Shown: positions 50,170-60,253, counted from the first letter of the stretch. The stretch: 64,000 bases of DNA from Virgisporangium aliadipatigenens (GCF_016863615.1 NZ_BOPF01000002.1:558001-622000), one strand, 5' to 3'. The notes: a model not told the origin generated them from the sequence alone. A program made the numbers and translations.

Positions 50170-51365
50170 GCGCCGGGGACGGCGACGGCGCGCCGGCGCG
50201 GGTGGGCGGCGACGCGGTACGGCGCACCGAACGCTGGTTCGTCCGGCACGGCGTGCCGCAGATGATCGCCGACTACGGCTTCTACACGTACGTGCTGCCG
50301 CGGATGGTGCCGTTCCTGGCGTTGGTGGCGGCGACCGGGCTGCTGTGGCCGTTGCGCGGGCATCTGTCGCCGGGGCAGCGGTTCGTGGCGGTGCTCGGCG
50401 TGCTCGCCGTGGGTCTGCTGGCCGGGGTTCTTCCGGCGAGGCTGTGGCGGCTGCCGCTGTTCCCGCGCCGGGCGTCGGTCGTCGTGGTGGCCGCGTACGC
50501 GTGCGTGCCGTTCCTGATCCCGCTGCTGGACGTGACCTCCCCCCGGGTGCGCGCCGGCGAGATCACCGACGGGGCCACGGACTACCTGACCGCGGCGACC
50601 GGCTTCGGGACCCTGTTCCTGGCGCTGTTCGCGACGGCGTGGGCGTCGACGACGTTCGGGGCGCTGCCGCTGCTGGGGCAGGCGGTGCGCTACGCCGGGC
50701 ACGACATGCGCAACACCGTTCGCCTGCAGAGCCGCGCCCTGCCGACGCTGCTGTTCGTCACGCTCTTCTTTTTCTTCACCGGCGAACTGTGGCAGGCGAT
50801 GGACCGGCTGTCGTGGTGGCGGCTGACGGCCGTGCTGGCGCTGTTCGCCGCCGTGACAGTGCTGGCCGCCGCGGGTCGGCTGCGCGAGGAGATCGGCGGC
50901 GTCGAGCAGGACCTGGACCTCGACAACGCCTGCCGCGGCACCCCGCTCGAGGGCGTGGACGTGCCCTCCGACGTGCCGCCGCCGCTGGACCCGTGGCAGC
51001 GGGCGAACCTGTTGATCCTGCTGGCCTCCCGGCAGATCGTGCAGGCGTTCGTCGTCGGCCTGGGGCTGTTCGGCTTCTTCCTGGTGCTGGGACTGCTGGT
51101 GGTCGACGACGCCACGGCCGAACAGTGGATCGGCGCGGCGCCGCACCACTCCGCGGCGCTGCCCGGCGTGCCCGTGGCGCTGCTGCGCAACGCCGCCCTG
51201 CTGGCCGGGTTCGGCAGCATGTACTTCGCGGTCACGTCCATGGTGGACAGCGAGCCGCGGCGTCAGTTCTTCACGCCGATCCTGGAAGAGGTGAGCCGGA
51301 CGCTGGCCGTGCGCGCCGCCTATCTCGCGGTGCGCGCGCGTTCCCCCGAGAAACCGATCAGGTGA
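50166..51365 (+). CDS. Multi-pass membrane protein of unknown function
   Basis: This 399-residue protein has about seven hydrophobic helices, including MVPFLALVAATGLLWPL, FVAVLGVLAVGLLAGVL, LPTLLFVTLFFFFTG and FVVGLGLFGFFLVLGLLVV. A hydrophilic central segment contains LREEIGGVEQDLDLDNAC. I recognise no transporter or enzyme motif. It is translationally coupled to the LysR-substrate-like gene by a GTGA overlap. Confidence 0.7.
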   Translation: MSAGDGDGAPARVGGDAVRRTERWFVRHGVPQMIADYGFYTYVLPRMVPFLALVAATGLLWPLRGHLSPGQRFVAVLGVLAVGLLAGVLPARLWRLPLFPRRASVVVVAAYACVPFLIPLLDVTSPRVRAGEITDGATDYLTAATGFGTLFLALFATAWASTTFGALPLLGQAVRYAGHDMRNTVRLQSRALPTLLFVTLFFFFTGELWQAMDRLSWWRLTAVLALFAAVTVLAAAGRLREEIGGVEQDLDLDNACRGTPLEGVDVPSDVPPPLDPWQRANLLILLASRQIVQAFVVGLGLFGFFLVLGLLVVDDATAEQWIGAAPHHSAALPGVPVALLRNAALLAGFGSMYFAVTSMVDSEPRRQFFTPILEEVSRTLAVRAAYLAVRARSPEKPIR

Positions 51366-51744
51366 ACGCGACCGCGATGCCCACCATCGGCGGCCGCTTG
51401 ATGCGCAGCAGGCGGGCCAGCCCGTTGCCCAGCCGCGACGTGACGTACTTCTCCGCCACCAGTGCGCGCACCCGGCTGATGCCCTCGGCGTCGTCGATGA
51501 CGCGGGCCGTCCCGGGGACGGTCACGGCCCCTGCCGGCGACACCCCGCGCACGTTGCACGGGGTCACCCGGACGCTGCCGTTGTTGCGGACCCGCTTCAC
51601 CTTCCACGACGCCGCCTCGGTGACCACGAAGATCTCGTCGCCGTGGGTCACCTGCCACACCGGCGTGGCCACCGGCGTGCCGTCCTTGCGGAACGTCGTG
51701 AGGCTGACGTACTTGCTGCGGCTGATCTCCTGCGGCACGGTCAC
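51358..51744 (-). CDS. PPOX/F420-type flavin-reductase-fold protein
   Basis: This 128-residue split-barrel protein has the pattern YVSLTTFRKDGTPVATPVWQV near the N-terminus and WKVKRVRNNGSVRVTPC. This is typical of PPOX-class, F420- or FMN-binding small proteins in actinobacteria. They reduce biliverdin, fatty acids or xenobiotics with F420H2. GTG 51744 follows TACATT by 6 nt. The 3' end overlaps the membrane protein gene by 8 bp. Confidence 0.85.
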   Translation of the reverse strand: MTVPQEISRSKYVSLTTFRKDGTPVATPVWQVTHGDEIFVVTEAASWKVKRVRNNGSVRVTPCNVRGVSPAGAVTVPGTARVIDDAEGISRVRALVAEKYVTSRLGNGLARLLRIKRPPMVGIAVAFT

Positions 51745-51774
51745 CGCACCAATGTAGCGGGCGTTTCCGGGAGG

Positions 51775-52809
51775 CTATGCCCTGTTCAGGTGGGCGACCA
51801 GGGCGGCGCGGCCACGCACCCCCAACTTCGCGAAGATCGACTTCAGGTGGTCCTGCACGGTGTCCACCGTGATGTGCAGTTCGGCGGCGATACGCGCGTA
51901 CGGCAGCCCGTCGGCCACCCGCGCGGCCACCTCGCGCTCGCGGGGGCTCAGCCCGTGGGACAGGGCCAGCATCTCGGCGACGTCGGGGGCGGCGGCGCGT
52001 TCGATCACGACGACGACCGGCTCGCCCGCCGGGACGGCACCGTCGCCGGCCGTCATCGGCGACGCCCGCAACGACACCCAGGCGCCGCCGCGCGAACGGA
52101 CCCGCAGGCGCGCGCGGGCATCCCGGCCGGCGCGGGCCGCCGACGCGACCTCCGCGACGCCCAACCCGCGGATGCCCGCGGCGAGCCAGGCCCGGGCGGC
52201 GTCGTTCGACATCAGCGTCGCGCCGCGGTCGTCGAGGACGAGGACGCCGGTGTCGGCGTGGGGCGTTCGCGGGTCGGCGGTGTCCCCGGCCGCCCGCCGC
52301 AGCGCCAGCGCGACCGGCCGGGACACCGCCCGCAGCAGGTCCGCGTCGGCGGCGGAGAAGTCCGGCCGTTCGCCGGTGCGGAACATCGCCACCGCACCCC
52401 AGCAGCGGCCGTCGGCGACGAACGCGGCCCGCAACTCGTGCCGGGCGCCGATCAGCGGCAGCACCGTGCGGAACCGGTGACTGGAGGCCGGATCGCCGCC
52501 GGTCGACCGGCTCAGGATGCCCACCGGATCGGCCGCCCGGGCCAGGTCGGCGAACTTGTCCACGTCCGGCACCCGGTACTCGTTGTGCGCGGCGAGCGGA
52601 CCGGCCTCGGCCGGCAGGCCCTCCGACACGTCGTCGGTGACCAGCAGCGTCGTCGGGTCGAGCGTGCCGAAGCAGTACGCGTCGGCCGGGACGACGGGGC
52701 GCAGCCGGGCCATGACGGCGGTGCGCAGGGCGCGTGAGTCGAGCCCGGCGGCGCAGGCCCGCTCGACGGCGCGGACCGCGTTCAGCCGCGCACCGGAGAT
52801 CCTCGCCAC
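51775..52809 (-). CDS. LuxR-family regulator with N-terminal sensor domain
   Basis: This 344-residue protein has a GAF/PAS-like N-terminal sensor (about 30-260). A C-terminal LuxR helix-turn-helix lies at about 285-340 (LSPREREVAARVADGLPYAR, ITVDTVQDHLKSIFAKLGV). Both modules are intact. GTG 52809 lies 7 nt after TACGAT, so the mRNA is likely leaderless. It is followed by the PPOX gene and preceded by the cupin gene on the same strand; either could be a target. Confidence 0.9.
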   Translation of the reverse strand: MARISGARLNAVRAVERACAAGLDSRALRTAVMARLRPVVPADAYCFGTLDPTTLLVTDDVSEGLPAEAGPLAAHNEYRVPDVDKFADLARAADPVGILSRSTGGDPASSHRFRTVLPLIGARHELRAAFVADGRCWGAVAMFRTGERPDFSAADADLLRAVSRPVALALRRAAGDTADPRTPHADTGVLVLDDRGATLMSNDAARAWLAAGIRGLGVAEVASAARAGRDARARLRVRSRGGAWVSLRASPMTAGDGAVPAGEPVVVVIERAAAPDVAEMLALSHGLSPREREVAARVADGLPYARIAAELHITVDTVQDHLKSIFAKLGVRGRAALVAHLNRA

Positions 52810-52843
52810 GCCGGTGATCGTAGCGAGGCGATCATGGTCCGGC

Positions 52844-53341
52844 TCAGGGGAGCGGCAGCCGGGGCAGGTCGGCGTCCGGCGGCGGGCCGAGCAGCTTCTG
52901 CCCGTTGCGCGCGGCCGCCTCGGCGAGCATCTCCCGGGTGACCGCCCAGCCGTCCGGAACGGGCTTCGTCAGGTCCCACCCGGCCGCACGGAAGAAGTTC
53001 TCCATACCGGCCGGGGTGGCCATGGCGAGCATGTCGACCCGCGGCGAGGTGAACCGGTACGCGTGCGGGACGCCGCGCGGCAGGAAGGCGACGCCGCCGG
53101 TGGACAGTTCCTGCCGCCGGTCGCCGACCCAGACGATGCCGCTGCCCGCCAGCAGCACGATGATCTCGTCCTCGTGGTCGTGCAGGTGCACCGGTGACGC
53201 GGTGCCGCCGACTGCGTCGGACCGGAACACCGTCAGCCGCCCGTCGGTGTGCCCACCGTCGAGCAGCACCCGCAGGACGCCGCCGCCCAGCCATCCGATC
53301 TGTTCGTGCTCGGCCGCCTCGGCCAGGTAAGGGATGCTCAC
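52844..53341 (-). CDS. Cupin-domain protein
   Basis: This 165-residue protein has a cupin barrel with metal ligands in VHLHDHEDEIIVLLAGSG (H-x-H-x4-E) and the second motif PRGVPHAYR. It may be a dioxygenase or isomerase of the quercetinase-like type. GTG 53341 follows TAGGCT by 6 nt. It lies 34 nt upstream of the LuxR gene on the same strand. Confidence 0.87.
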   Translation of the reverse strand: MSIPYLAEAAEHEQIGWLGGGVLRVLLDGGHTDGRLTVFRSDAVGGTASPVHLHDHEDEIIVLLAGSGIVWVGDRRQELSTGGVAFLPRGVPHAYRFTSPRVDMLAMATPAGMENFFRAAGWDLTKPVPDGWAVTREMLAEAAARNGQKLLGPPPDADLPRLPLP

Positions 53342-53416
53342 CGCGCGAGCCTAGGGTCGGGACCGGTGCCGGCCGTATCCCAGGAATCCGGGATGGCGGC
53401 CGACGGGCGCGAACGG

Positions 53417-53812
53417 TCAGCCGGCCGACGGACGCGCGAGGTGGCCCTCCTGGGCGTGCGAGTAGTCGCGCGCCTCGGCGACCAGCCCGTCGGCGTCGAA
53501 GCGCAGCAGCGTCACGCCGCAGATCGTCAGCGGCGCACCGCCCGGATAGGTGACGGCCCAGTACTCCACGGCCGCGGTGTCCCCGTCCACGAACGGCGCC
53601 CCGAACCACACCTCGGCCGGCCGGGTCTCCGCGGCGAAGCACTCCGCCACGTACGCGCGCAGCCCGTCCCGCCCCCGGTACGGCCGGAACATCGACGCCC
53701 AGTGGTCGCCGTCGACGGCCTGCAGCGCGCAGATCGCCTCGACGTCCCGGGCCGGCCAGGCGTCGCGCCACACGTCGGCCCACCGTTGCGCGAGTGCCCT
53801 GATGTCGCTCAT
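53417..53812 (-). CDS. SnoaL/NTF2-like protein
   Basis: This 131-residue protein has the cone-shaped NTF2 fold pattern (ALAQRWADVWRDAWPARDVE, HWASMFRPYRGRDGLRAYV, VEYWAVTYPGG). SnoaL-like proteins are hydroxylases, cyclases or isomerases, or just ligand binders. TACTGT lies 7 nt before the ATG, suggesting a leaderless mRNA. Confidence 0.87.
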   Translation of the reverse strand: MSDIRALAQRWADVWRDAWPARDVEAICALQAVDGDHWASMFRPYRGRDGLRAYVAECFAAETRPAEVWFGAPFVDGDTAAVEYWAVTYPGGAPLTICGVTLLRFDADGLVAEARDYSHAQEGHLARPSAG

Positions 53813-53828
53813 CCGCCAGACAGTACGG

Positions 53829-54193
53829 CTACCGCACCTGCTCCTCGACGCGGCGCCGGATGCCCTCGTTCGGGTGCGCGCGGGCGACGGCGATCACCTC
53901 GGCCCGCAGCGGCAACAGCTCCGCGGGGTAGTACTCCTCGTGCAGCGGCGTGATGGTCAGGATGGACTGCCGTACCCGGAGGGTCTCGTCGTCGATGAAC
54001 ACCCGCAGCGCGGTCGCGATCCAGGCGAGCGACACGTCGGTGGTGTCCTCGTCCCAGCCGTGGTGCGAGGGCGGCAGGCAGGTCCAGTACCAGGCCCGCG
54101 CCGCACCGGCCCCTTCCGCACGGCCGCGCCGACCGCGAAGCCCATCAGCGCGTGCAGCGCGGCGAGGTTCTCCTCGCGGGCCACGCTAGCCAT
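53829..54193 (-). pseudogene. Hypothetical gene split by a one-base frameshift
   Basis: The 5' part reads MASVAREENLAALHALMG then FAVGAAVRKG. The sequence then continues sensibly in another frame (AARAWYWTCLPPSHHGWDED, TTDVSLAWIATALRVFID, LLPLRAEVIAVARAHP) to a stop at 53829. The shift lies in the GGGG run near 54110, where one missing base would explain it. The intact protein would have about 122 residues; family unknown. Either a recent mutation or a sequencing error. Confidence 0.6.
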
Positions 54194-54208
54194 GGACGGC
54201 AGTCCAGG

Positions 54209-55234
54209 TCAGTACGACATGCCCATCGCCTCCCGGACGGTGCGCAGCGTGCTTTCGGCGATCTCCTCGGCGCGCGCGTTGCCGGCCCGCAGCACCTCCC
54301 GCAGGTGGTCGTCGGCGCCGGCGAGCCGCTGACGACGTTCCCGCAGAGGACGGAGAGTGTCGTTGACCGCGTCGGTGACGACCCGCTTGAGCGCGGCGGC
54401 GCCGCCGTCCCCGATCTCCGCGGCGAGCGACCCGGGAGAGCGGCCCAGGCACGCCGCGCCGGTCGACAGGAGGTTGGCGACCCCGGGCCGGGCGATCGGG
54501 TCGTAGGTGATGTGCCGGTCGGCGTCGGTCTTCGCGGAACGGATCAGCCGCGCCGTCTCGTCCTCGCCGGCCCGCAGCGCGATGGCGTTGCCCGCGCTCT
54601 TGCTCATCTTCGCCCCGTCGGTGCCGAGCAGCAGCGGGACGGCCGACAGCAGCGCCTCCGGCTCGGTGAACACGGGCCCGTAGCGTTCGTTGAACCGCCG
54701 CGCGATCAGCCGGGTCGTCTCGACGTGCGGCAGCTGGTCGCGGCCGACCGGCACCAGGTTCGCGCCGCAGAACAGGATGTCGGCCGCCTGGTGCACCGGA
54801 TAGGTCAGCAGCAGGCCGCTCAGCGCCCGCCCGCCGGTCGCCGCCGTCTCGGCCTTGACGGTCGGGTTGCGTTGTAGCTCGGCGACGCTGACCAGGCTGA
54901 GGAACGGCAGCAGCAGCTGGTTGAGCGCCGGCACCGCGCTGTGCGTGAAGATCGTGGCGGTGCGCGGGTCGATGCCGGCGGCCAGGTAGTCCAGCAGCAG
55001 CTCACGCACGTTCCCGCGAACATCGCCCGCGGCGTCGCGATCGGTGATCACCTGATAGTCGGCGATCACGATGAAGACCTCGACGCCGGCGGCCTGCAGT
55101 CGCACCCGGTTGGCGAGCGTGCCGAGGTAGTGGCCCAGGTGCAGCGGGCCGGTGGGGCGGTCGCCGGTCAGCACGCGGAAGCGCGCGGGGTCGGCGGCGA
55201 CGCGTTCGTCGAGAGTGGCGGTGGTCAGGGTCAT
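54209..55234 (-). CDS. trpS: Tryptophanyl-tRNA synthetase, probably auxiliary copy
   Basis: This 341-residue class I synthetase charges tRNA-Trp. The HIGH-type motif is GPLHLGHYLG near residue 34, KMSKS is AKMSKSAGN near 200, and the tryptophan pocket region GRDQLPHVE is present. Auxiliary TrpRS genes in Streptomyces confer resistance to TrpRS inhibitors such as indolmycin and are known to be controlled by ribosome-mediated attenuation. Here a leaderless 12-codon leader with a Trp codon and competing hairpins precede the gene. ATG 55234 has a GAGGAG ribosome site. It is divergent from the EF-G paralogue. Confidence 0.92.
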   Translation of the reverse strand: MTLTTATLDERVAADPARFRVLTGDRPTGPLHLGHYLGTLANRVRLQAAGVEVFIVIADYQVITDRDAAGDVRGNVRELLLDYLAAGIDPRTATIFTHSAVPALNQLLLPFLSLVSVAELQRNPTVKAETAATGGRALSGLLLTYPVHQAADILFCGANLVPVGRDQLPHVETTRLIARRFNERYGPVFTEPEALLSAVPLLLGTDGAKMSKSAGNAIALRAGEDETARLIRSAKTDADRHITYDPIARPGVANLLSTGAACLGRSPGSLAAEIGDGGAAALKRVVTDAVNDTLRPLRERRQRLAGADDHLREVLRAGNARAEEIAESTLRTVREAMGMSY

Positions 55235-55248
55235 CGGTGCTCCTCGAG

Positions 55249-55304
55249 GAAAAGGAGCCACCCGCCGCACGCCGAGAACAGTTCGAGCCGCCGGAGGGCG
55301 GCTC
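55249..55304 (-). terminator. trpS attenuator hairpins
   Basis: On the minus strand GAGCCGCC (55304-55297) can pair with GGCGGCTC (55292-55285) in a tight tetraloop hairpin. It can also pair with GGTGGCTC (55262-55255), which is followed directly by CCTTTTCC. It can pair further with GGTGGC inside the leader frame (55344-55339). Mutually exclusive pairings ending in a U-run are the hallmark of an attenuator. Confidence 0.65.
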
Positions 55305-55327
55305 GGGACAGGGTCAGGTCGCAGCCG

Positions 55328-55366
55328 CTACAGCGACTGCCACCGGGTGCGCGTGAACGTCAGCAC
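55328..55366 (-). CDS. trpS leader peptide, 12 codons
   Basis: GTG 55366 begins the peptide VLTFTRTRWQSL, ending in TAG. It lies 6 nt after a TACGAT -10 box (55378-55373), so it is leaderless. The single Trp codon (TGG) is embedded in GGTGGC, which can pair with the downstream hairpin arm. A ribosome waiting for charged tRNA-Trp would therefore change the folding. Confidence 0.65.
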   Translation of the reverse strand: MLTFTRTRWQSL

Positions 55367-55487
55367 CCCGGCATCGTACTCGACCGACGCCCACCCGTGC
55401 AGCAGCCGTCGTTCTACGGTGACGTTCAGCCGGGTGGTGCCTCGCCGTCGGGCGCGCTCACCACCCGAGGGCGGCGCGGAAATCTGA

Positions 55488-55517
55488 TGTACGAATCTTG
55501 CACGGAGTACGTACACT
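55488..55517 (+). promoter_or_regulatory. Promoter/operator of the EF-G paralogue leader
   Basis: TGTACG (55488-55493) and CGTACA (55510-55515) are perfect inverted repeats. The -10-like TACACT (55512-55517) overlaps the right arm. A regulator binding here would cover the promoter. Confidence 0.5.
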
Positions 55518-55553
55518 CCTGCCGAAGCCGATCGATCGAGAGGGGAGCCCGCC

Positions 55554-55628
55554 GTGCGCTACCGCACCGCCGTCGTCGTCCCCCGGTCGCTGCACGAGGT
55601 GATCCTCGTGTCTTCGCGTCGCCCGTAG
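55554..55628 (+). CDS. Leader peptide of the EF-G paralogue, 24 codons
   Basis: GTG 55554 has a strong GAGGGGAG ribosome site 7 nt upstream and encodes [12 protein letters not shown] followed by [12 protein letters not shown], ending in TAG. It is followed by a terminator-like hairpin before the EF-G paralogue. The arrangement resembles leader peptides of ribosome-protection and other translation-targeting resistance genes. Confidence 0.6.
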   Translation: MRYRTAVVVPRSLHEVILVSSRRP

Positions 55629-55670
55629 CCGGCGGCATGACCGGCCACGGGCGTCCGTGGCGATCCCCCG

Positions 55671-55711
55671 AACCCGCCCGTCGCGGCGGGTTTCCATGCG
55701 AGCCCCAAAAG
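55671..55711 (+). terminator. Attenuator-like hairpins upstream of the EF-G paralogue
   Basis: AACCCGCC-cgtcgc-GGCGGGTT (55671-55692) forms an 8-bp stem followed by TCC. A second small hairpin, GCCCC-aaaa-GGGGC, follows about 10 nt later. They lie between the leader stop and the main gene, so read-through would be needed for expression. Confidence 0.6.
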
Positions 55712-55770
55712 GGGCGTTCGCCCGGACCGCGCTGTCCTTTTCCGTGGAACTTCCGAAAGGCCAACGCGCC

Positions 55771-57783
<2,013 letters not shown>

Positions 57784-57784
57784 C

Positions 57785-58549
57785 CTAGGGAAGGGCGGCC
57801 CGCACCGCGGCGACGAAGCTCCAGAAGGTCGTCGTCGTGGTGTGCGGCCGCCCGGCGCGCGTGTTCGTCGTGAACATCGCGCCGCGCAACGGCGTGGTCA
57901 GCTCGAGCTGGGCCCCGCCGCCGCTCAGCGTCCGGTTGACGATGTTGGCGGGATCGTCGCCGTCGAGCCCCGGCACGGCGGCGGCGTCCCGCGCGTCGAA
58001 CCCGGCCGCGCCGAACGCACCCAGCAGCGCCTGCTTGAGCCCGGCGTCCCGCCCGCCGACCAGCACCGCGGCGGTGCCCTCCGGCAGGCCGGCCTGCGTG
58101 GGCGAACACCCGTGCAGGGACACCGCCCGCCGGGCACCCCCGCACAGCGACAGGGCCTGCGGATCGTCGCAGTGCGTCGACGTGACGTGCAGCGCCGCGT
58201 TGCCCGAGGAGCGCAGCCCCTCGAACATCCAGTGGTCGTGCACCGCCCCGCCGCCCGGCGTGAGGTCGGCGGGCCGGTAGCCGGCCACGGCGAGACACAG
58301 CTCGGAGGTGCCCGGCTCGATCCCGCCGCCGTGCGGGGCCAGCACCACGGTCGACGGCCACGCCCCGGTCTCGCTCGCCGCGTGCCGCCGGATCCGCCGG
58401 CCGTAGTCGACGCCCGCGACCAGCTCCGGGTCGGCGTAGAGGGCCGTGTAGGAGGGGTACCGGTCCGCGGCGCTCGCCCGGACGGCCGGCAGCACCGGCA
58501 CGAACGCGGCACCACCGGCGGCGGTGAGGAGGGTGCGTCGACGAGGCAT
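57785..58549 (-). CDS. Exported poly-gamma-glutamate hydrolase-family protein
   Basis: This 254-residue protein has a twin-arginine-like signal (MPRRRTLLTAAGG) cleaved after about residue 28. The zinc-hydrolase pattern of the phage poly-gamma-glutamate hydrolase family follows (LAPHGGGIEPGTSEL, ALHVTSTHCDDP, SLHGC, VGGRDAGLKQAL, NIVNRTLSGGGAQLELT). It would cleave poly-gamma-glutamate or a related polymer. TACGAT lies 5 nt before the ATG. It ends one base from the EF-G paralogue stop on the opposite strand. Confidence 0.85.
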   Translation of the reverse strand: MPRRRTLLTAAGGAAFVPVLPAVRASAADRYPSYTALYADPELVAGVDYGRRIRRHAASETGAWPSTVVLAPHGGGIEPGTSELCLAVAGYRPADLTPGGGAVHDHWMFEGLRSSGNAALHVTSTHCDDPQALSLCGGARRAVSLHGCSPTQAGLPEGTAAVLVGGRDAGLKQALLGAFGAAGFDARDAAAVPGLDGDDPANIVNRTLSGGGAQLELTTPLRGAMFTTNTRAGRPHTTTTTFWSFVAAVRAALP

Positions 58550-58606
58550 ACGGCATCGTACGCCCCGGGAAAGATCGACGAGGGTGCCTGCGGCATGATC
58601 GGTCGC

Positions 58607-58894
58607 ATGCCCGATGAGTCGACGTTCCTGGTGACGTACCGCTACGTGCCCGGGATGGAGGAACGCCGCACCCCGCACCGCGCCGCCCACCTGGAGTGGA
58701 TACGCGAGTTGCACGCCGCCGGCCGGGTGCTGGTCGCCGGGGCGCTGCAGGACCCGGTCGACTCCGCGGTGCTGATCTTCCGCGCGCCGGACGGGTACAC
58801 GGTGCGTCAGCTCCTGATGCACGACCCGTACGCCAGGGCCGAACTCATCGTCGACGTCTCCGTCCGCCCGTACGGCATCGCCGTCGGCGCCTGA
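58607..58894 (+). CDS. YciI-like protein
   Basis: This 95-residue protein has the YciI pattern: HRAAHLEWIRELHAAGRVLVAGAL with the conserved His, and MHDPYARAELIVDVSVRPYG with the conserved His-Asp. These ferredoxin-like-fold proteins are small hydrolases or lyases of uncertain function. CATGAT precedes the ATG by 7 nt. It converges with the TPR gene with a 9-nt gap. Confidence 0.88.
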   Translation: MPDESTFLVTYRYVPGMEERRTPHRAAHLEWIRELHAAGRVLVAGALQDPVDSAVLIFRAPDGYTVRQLLMHDPYARAELIVDVSVRPYGIAVGA

Positions 58895-58903
58895 CGCCCG
58901 GTC

Positions 58904-59899
58904 TCAGCCGAGCCGGCGCAGGGCCACCGCGACCGGGTGGGTCGGCGGGCAGCGTTCCGCCACGATCGCCGACGCGCGCCGCACCAGCGCCGCGGACTCG
59001 GGCGTGCGCAGCAGCCGCGCCAGATTGTGCGCGATCGCCGCGATCTCCGGATGGTCGGGGCCGAGCAGTTCCTCCTTGACGGCCAGCGCCTGCCGGTAAC
59101 GGCGTTCCGCGTCGGCGGTGCGGCCCTCGACGTGGTCGATGCCGGCGAGGTTGTGCAGGTGAACGGCGATCTCGTAGCGGCGCGGCGGGTGCGCCCGCGC
59201 ACACGCGCGCATCGCCTCGTGAAAGAGCGCCCGCGCCTCGTCGAACCGGCGCTGCCCGGCCAGCGCCGCACCGAGCACCGCGACGTCCTGCGCGACGTCC
59301 ACAGTGGACGAACCGCGGTCGGCGCGGCGCAGCGCCACCGCCCGGCGGGCGTGCCCCTCGGCCTCGACCCAACTGCGGCGGGCGTGCGCGAGGCCGGCGA
59401 GATTGTGCGCCAGGGCCGCGTCGTCGCCGGCCGTTCCGCCGCCGAGCGCCAGCAGCCGGCCGGCCTCGGCGTAGTGCGCCGCCGCCGCCTCGAACGCGCC
59501 GGTCTCCTTCGCCACGATGCCGTCCATCATGGACAGTGCGGCCCGCATCAGCGGCGCGGCGGTGCGCAGCCGTTCGCGGGCGTCGGACAGGGCGGCCGCC
59601 GCCTGCGGATACCGTGCGGCGCGGCGGTGCAGGTCGGCGACCTCCACCAGCACCCGGCCCCGCGACACGTCGTCGGTGAGCACGGATCCGGCCCGCCGCA
59701 ACGCCTCCAGGGCGGCGCCGGGACGGTCGCGGTCGCGTTCTATCCGGGCCGCCGTGACGGCCGCGTCGGCGAGCAGGTCGTCCGGACCGCGCAGCGCCAG
59801 GCGTAACGCGTGCCGGGCGTGCACCGCCGCCTCGTCGAGGTCGCCGGCGTGGATCCAGTACCGCGCGAGCCGCAGCCTCCGCCGGGCCCGCCCGTTCAC
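58904..59899 (-). CDS. TPR protein downstream of micropeptide array
   Basis: This 331-residue soluble protein consists almost entirely of TPR-type helical hairpins. Typical repeats include AEGHARRAVALRRADRG, VAVLGAALAGQRRFDEARALF, HLHNLAGIDHVEGRTADAERR and IAAIAHNLARLLRTP. No DNA-binding or catalytic domain is visible. GTG 59899 overlaps the stop of the last micropeptide gene as GTGA, so it is made with the peptides. TPR-only proteins such as Rap act as receptors for short exported-and-reimported peptides; such a role here is inferred from context. Confidence 0.82.
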   Translation of the reverse strand: MNGRARRRLRLARYWIHAGDLDEAAVHARHALRLALRGPDDLLADAAVTAARIERDRDRPGAALEALRRAGSVLTDDVSRGRVLVEVADLHRRAARYPQAAAALSDARERLRTAAPLMRAALSMMDGIVAKETGAFEAAAAHYAEAGRLLALGGGTAGDDAALAHNLAGLAHARRSWVEAEGHARRAVALRRADRGSSTVDVAQDVAVLGAALAGQRRFDEARALFHEAMRACARAHPPRRYEIAVHLHNLAGIDHVEGRTADAERRYRQALAVKEELLGPDHPEIAAIAHNLARLLRTPESAALVRRASAIVAERCPPTHPVAVALRRLG

Positions 59900-60015
59900 G
59901 GCGCGATCGGTTCGCAGTGCTGGTGCCCGACATGGGCCTGCGCGGCCACGCCGGCGAGGGCGAGCAGGCCGGTGACACCGGCGAGCAGGATCACCACCCG
60001 GCGGAACGCGCGCAT
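59896..60015 (-). CDS. Micropeptide 5 of tandem family (39 residues)
   Basis: This copy starts MRAFRRVVILLAGVTGLLAL, continues through a helix ending AAQA, and finishes with the tail HVGHQHCEPIAP. Its ATG overlaps the previous stop as TGATG, and its own stop overlaps the TPR gene start as GTGA. The A-x-A site could be a signal-peptidase site, leaving a 12-residue product with His, His, Cys. Alternatively the peptide stays as a one-helix membrane protein. Confidence 0.75.
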   Translation of the reverse strand: MRAFRRVVILLAGVTGLLALAGVAAQAHVGHQHCEPIAP

Positions 60016-60140
60016 CACTGCGCCACCAGTGGTTCACAGTGCTGGTGTCCGCTGTAGGCCTGCGCGGCCTCGCCGAGGAGCGCGAGCAGCCCGGTGATCC
60101 CCGCGACGAGGACGACGGCACGCCGGAGCCGCGGCCTCAC
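60015..60140 (-). CDS. Micropeptide 4 of tandem family (41 residues)
   Basis: GTG 60140 overlaps the stop of micropeptide 3 as GTGA. The sequence begins VRPRLRRAVVLVAGITGLLA, has the A-x-A site AQA, and ends with the tail YSGHQHCEPLVAQ. It is the closest relative of micropeptide 5 (shared GHQHCEP). Confidence 0.75.
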   Translation of the reverse strand: MRPRLRRAVVLVAGITGLLALLGEAAQAYSGHQHCEPLVAQ

Positions 60141-60253
60141 GAGGTCACCAACGGCTCGAGCATCTTGATCGGGATGTAGGCGTACGCCGCCGAGCCGGTC
60201 ACGACGAGCAGGCCGGCGATCCCGACGATCAGGGCGACGATCCGGCGGATCAT
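60137..60253 (-). CDS. Micropeptide 3 of tandem family (38 residues)
   Basis: ATG 60253 overlaps the stop of micropeptide 2 as ATGA. It begins MIRRIVALIVGIAGLLVVTG, has AYA at the putative cleavage site, and ends YIPIKMLEPLVTS. It is the most divergent copy and lacks the QHC motif, but keeps EPL. Confidence 0.75.
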   Translation of the reverse strand: MIRRIVALIVGIAGLLVVTGSAAYAYIPIKMLEPLVTS

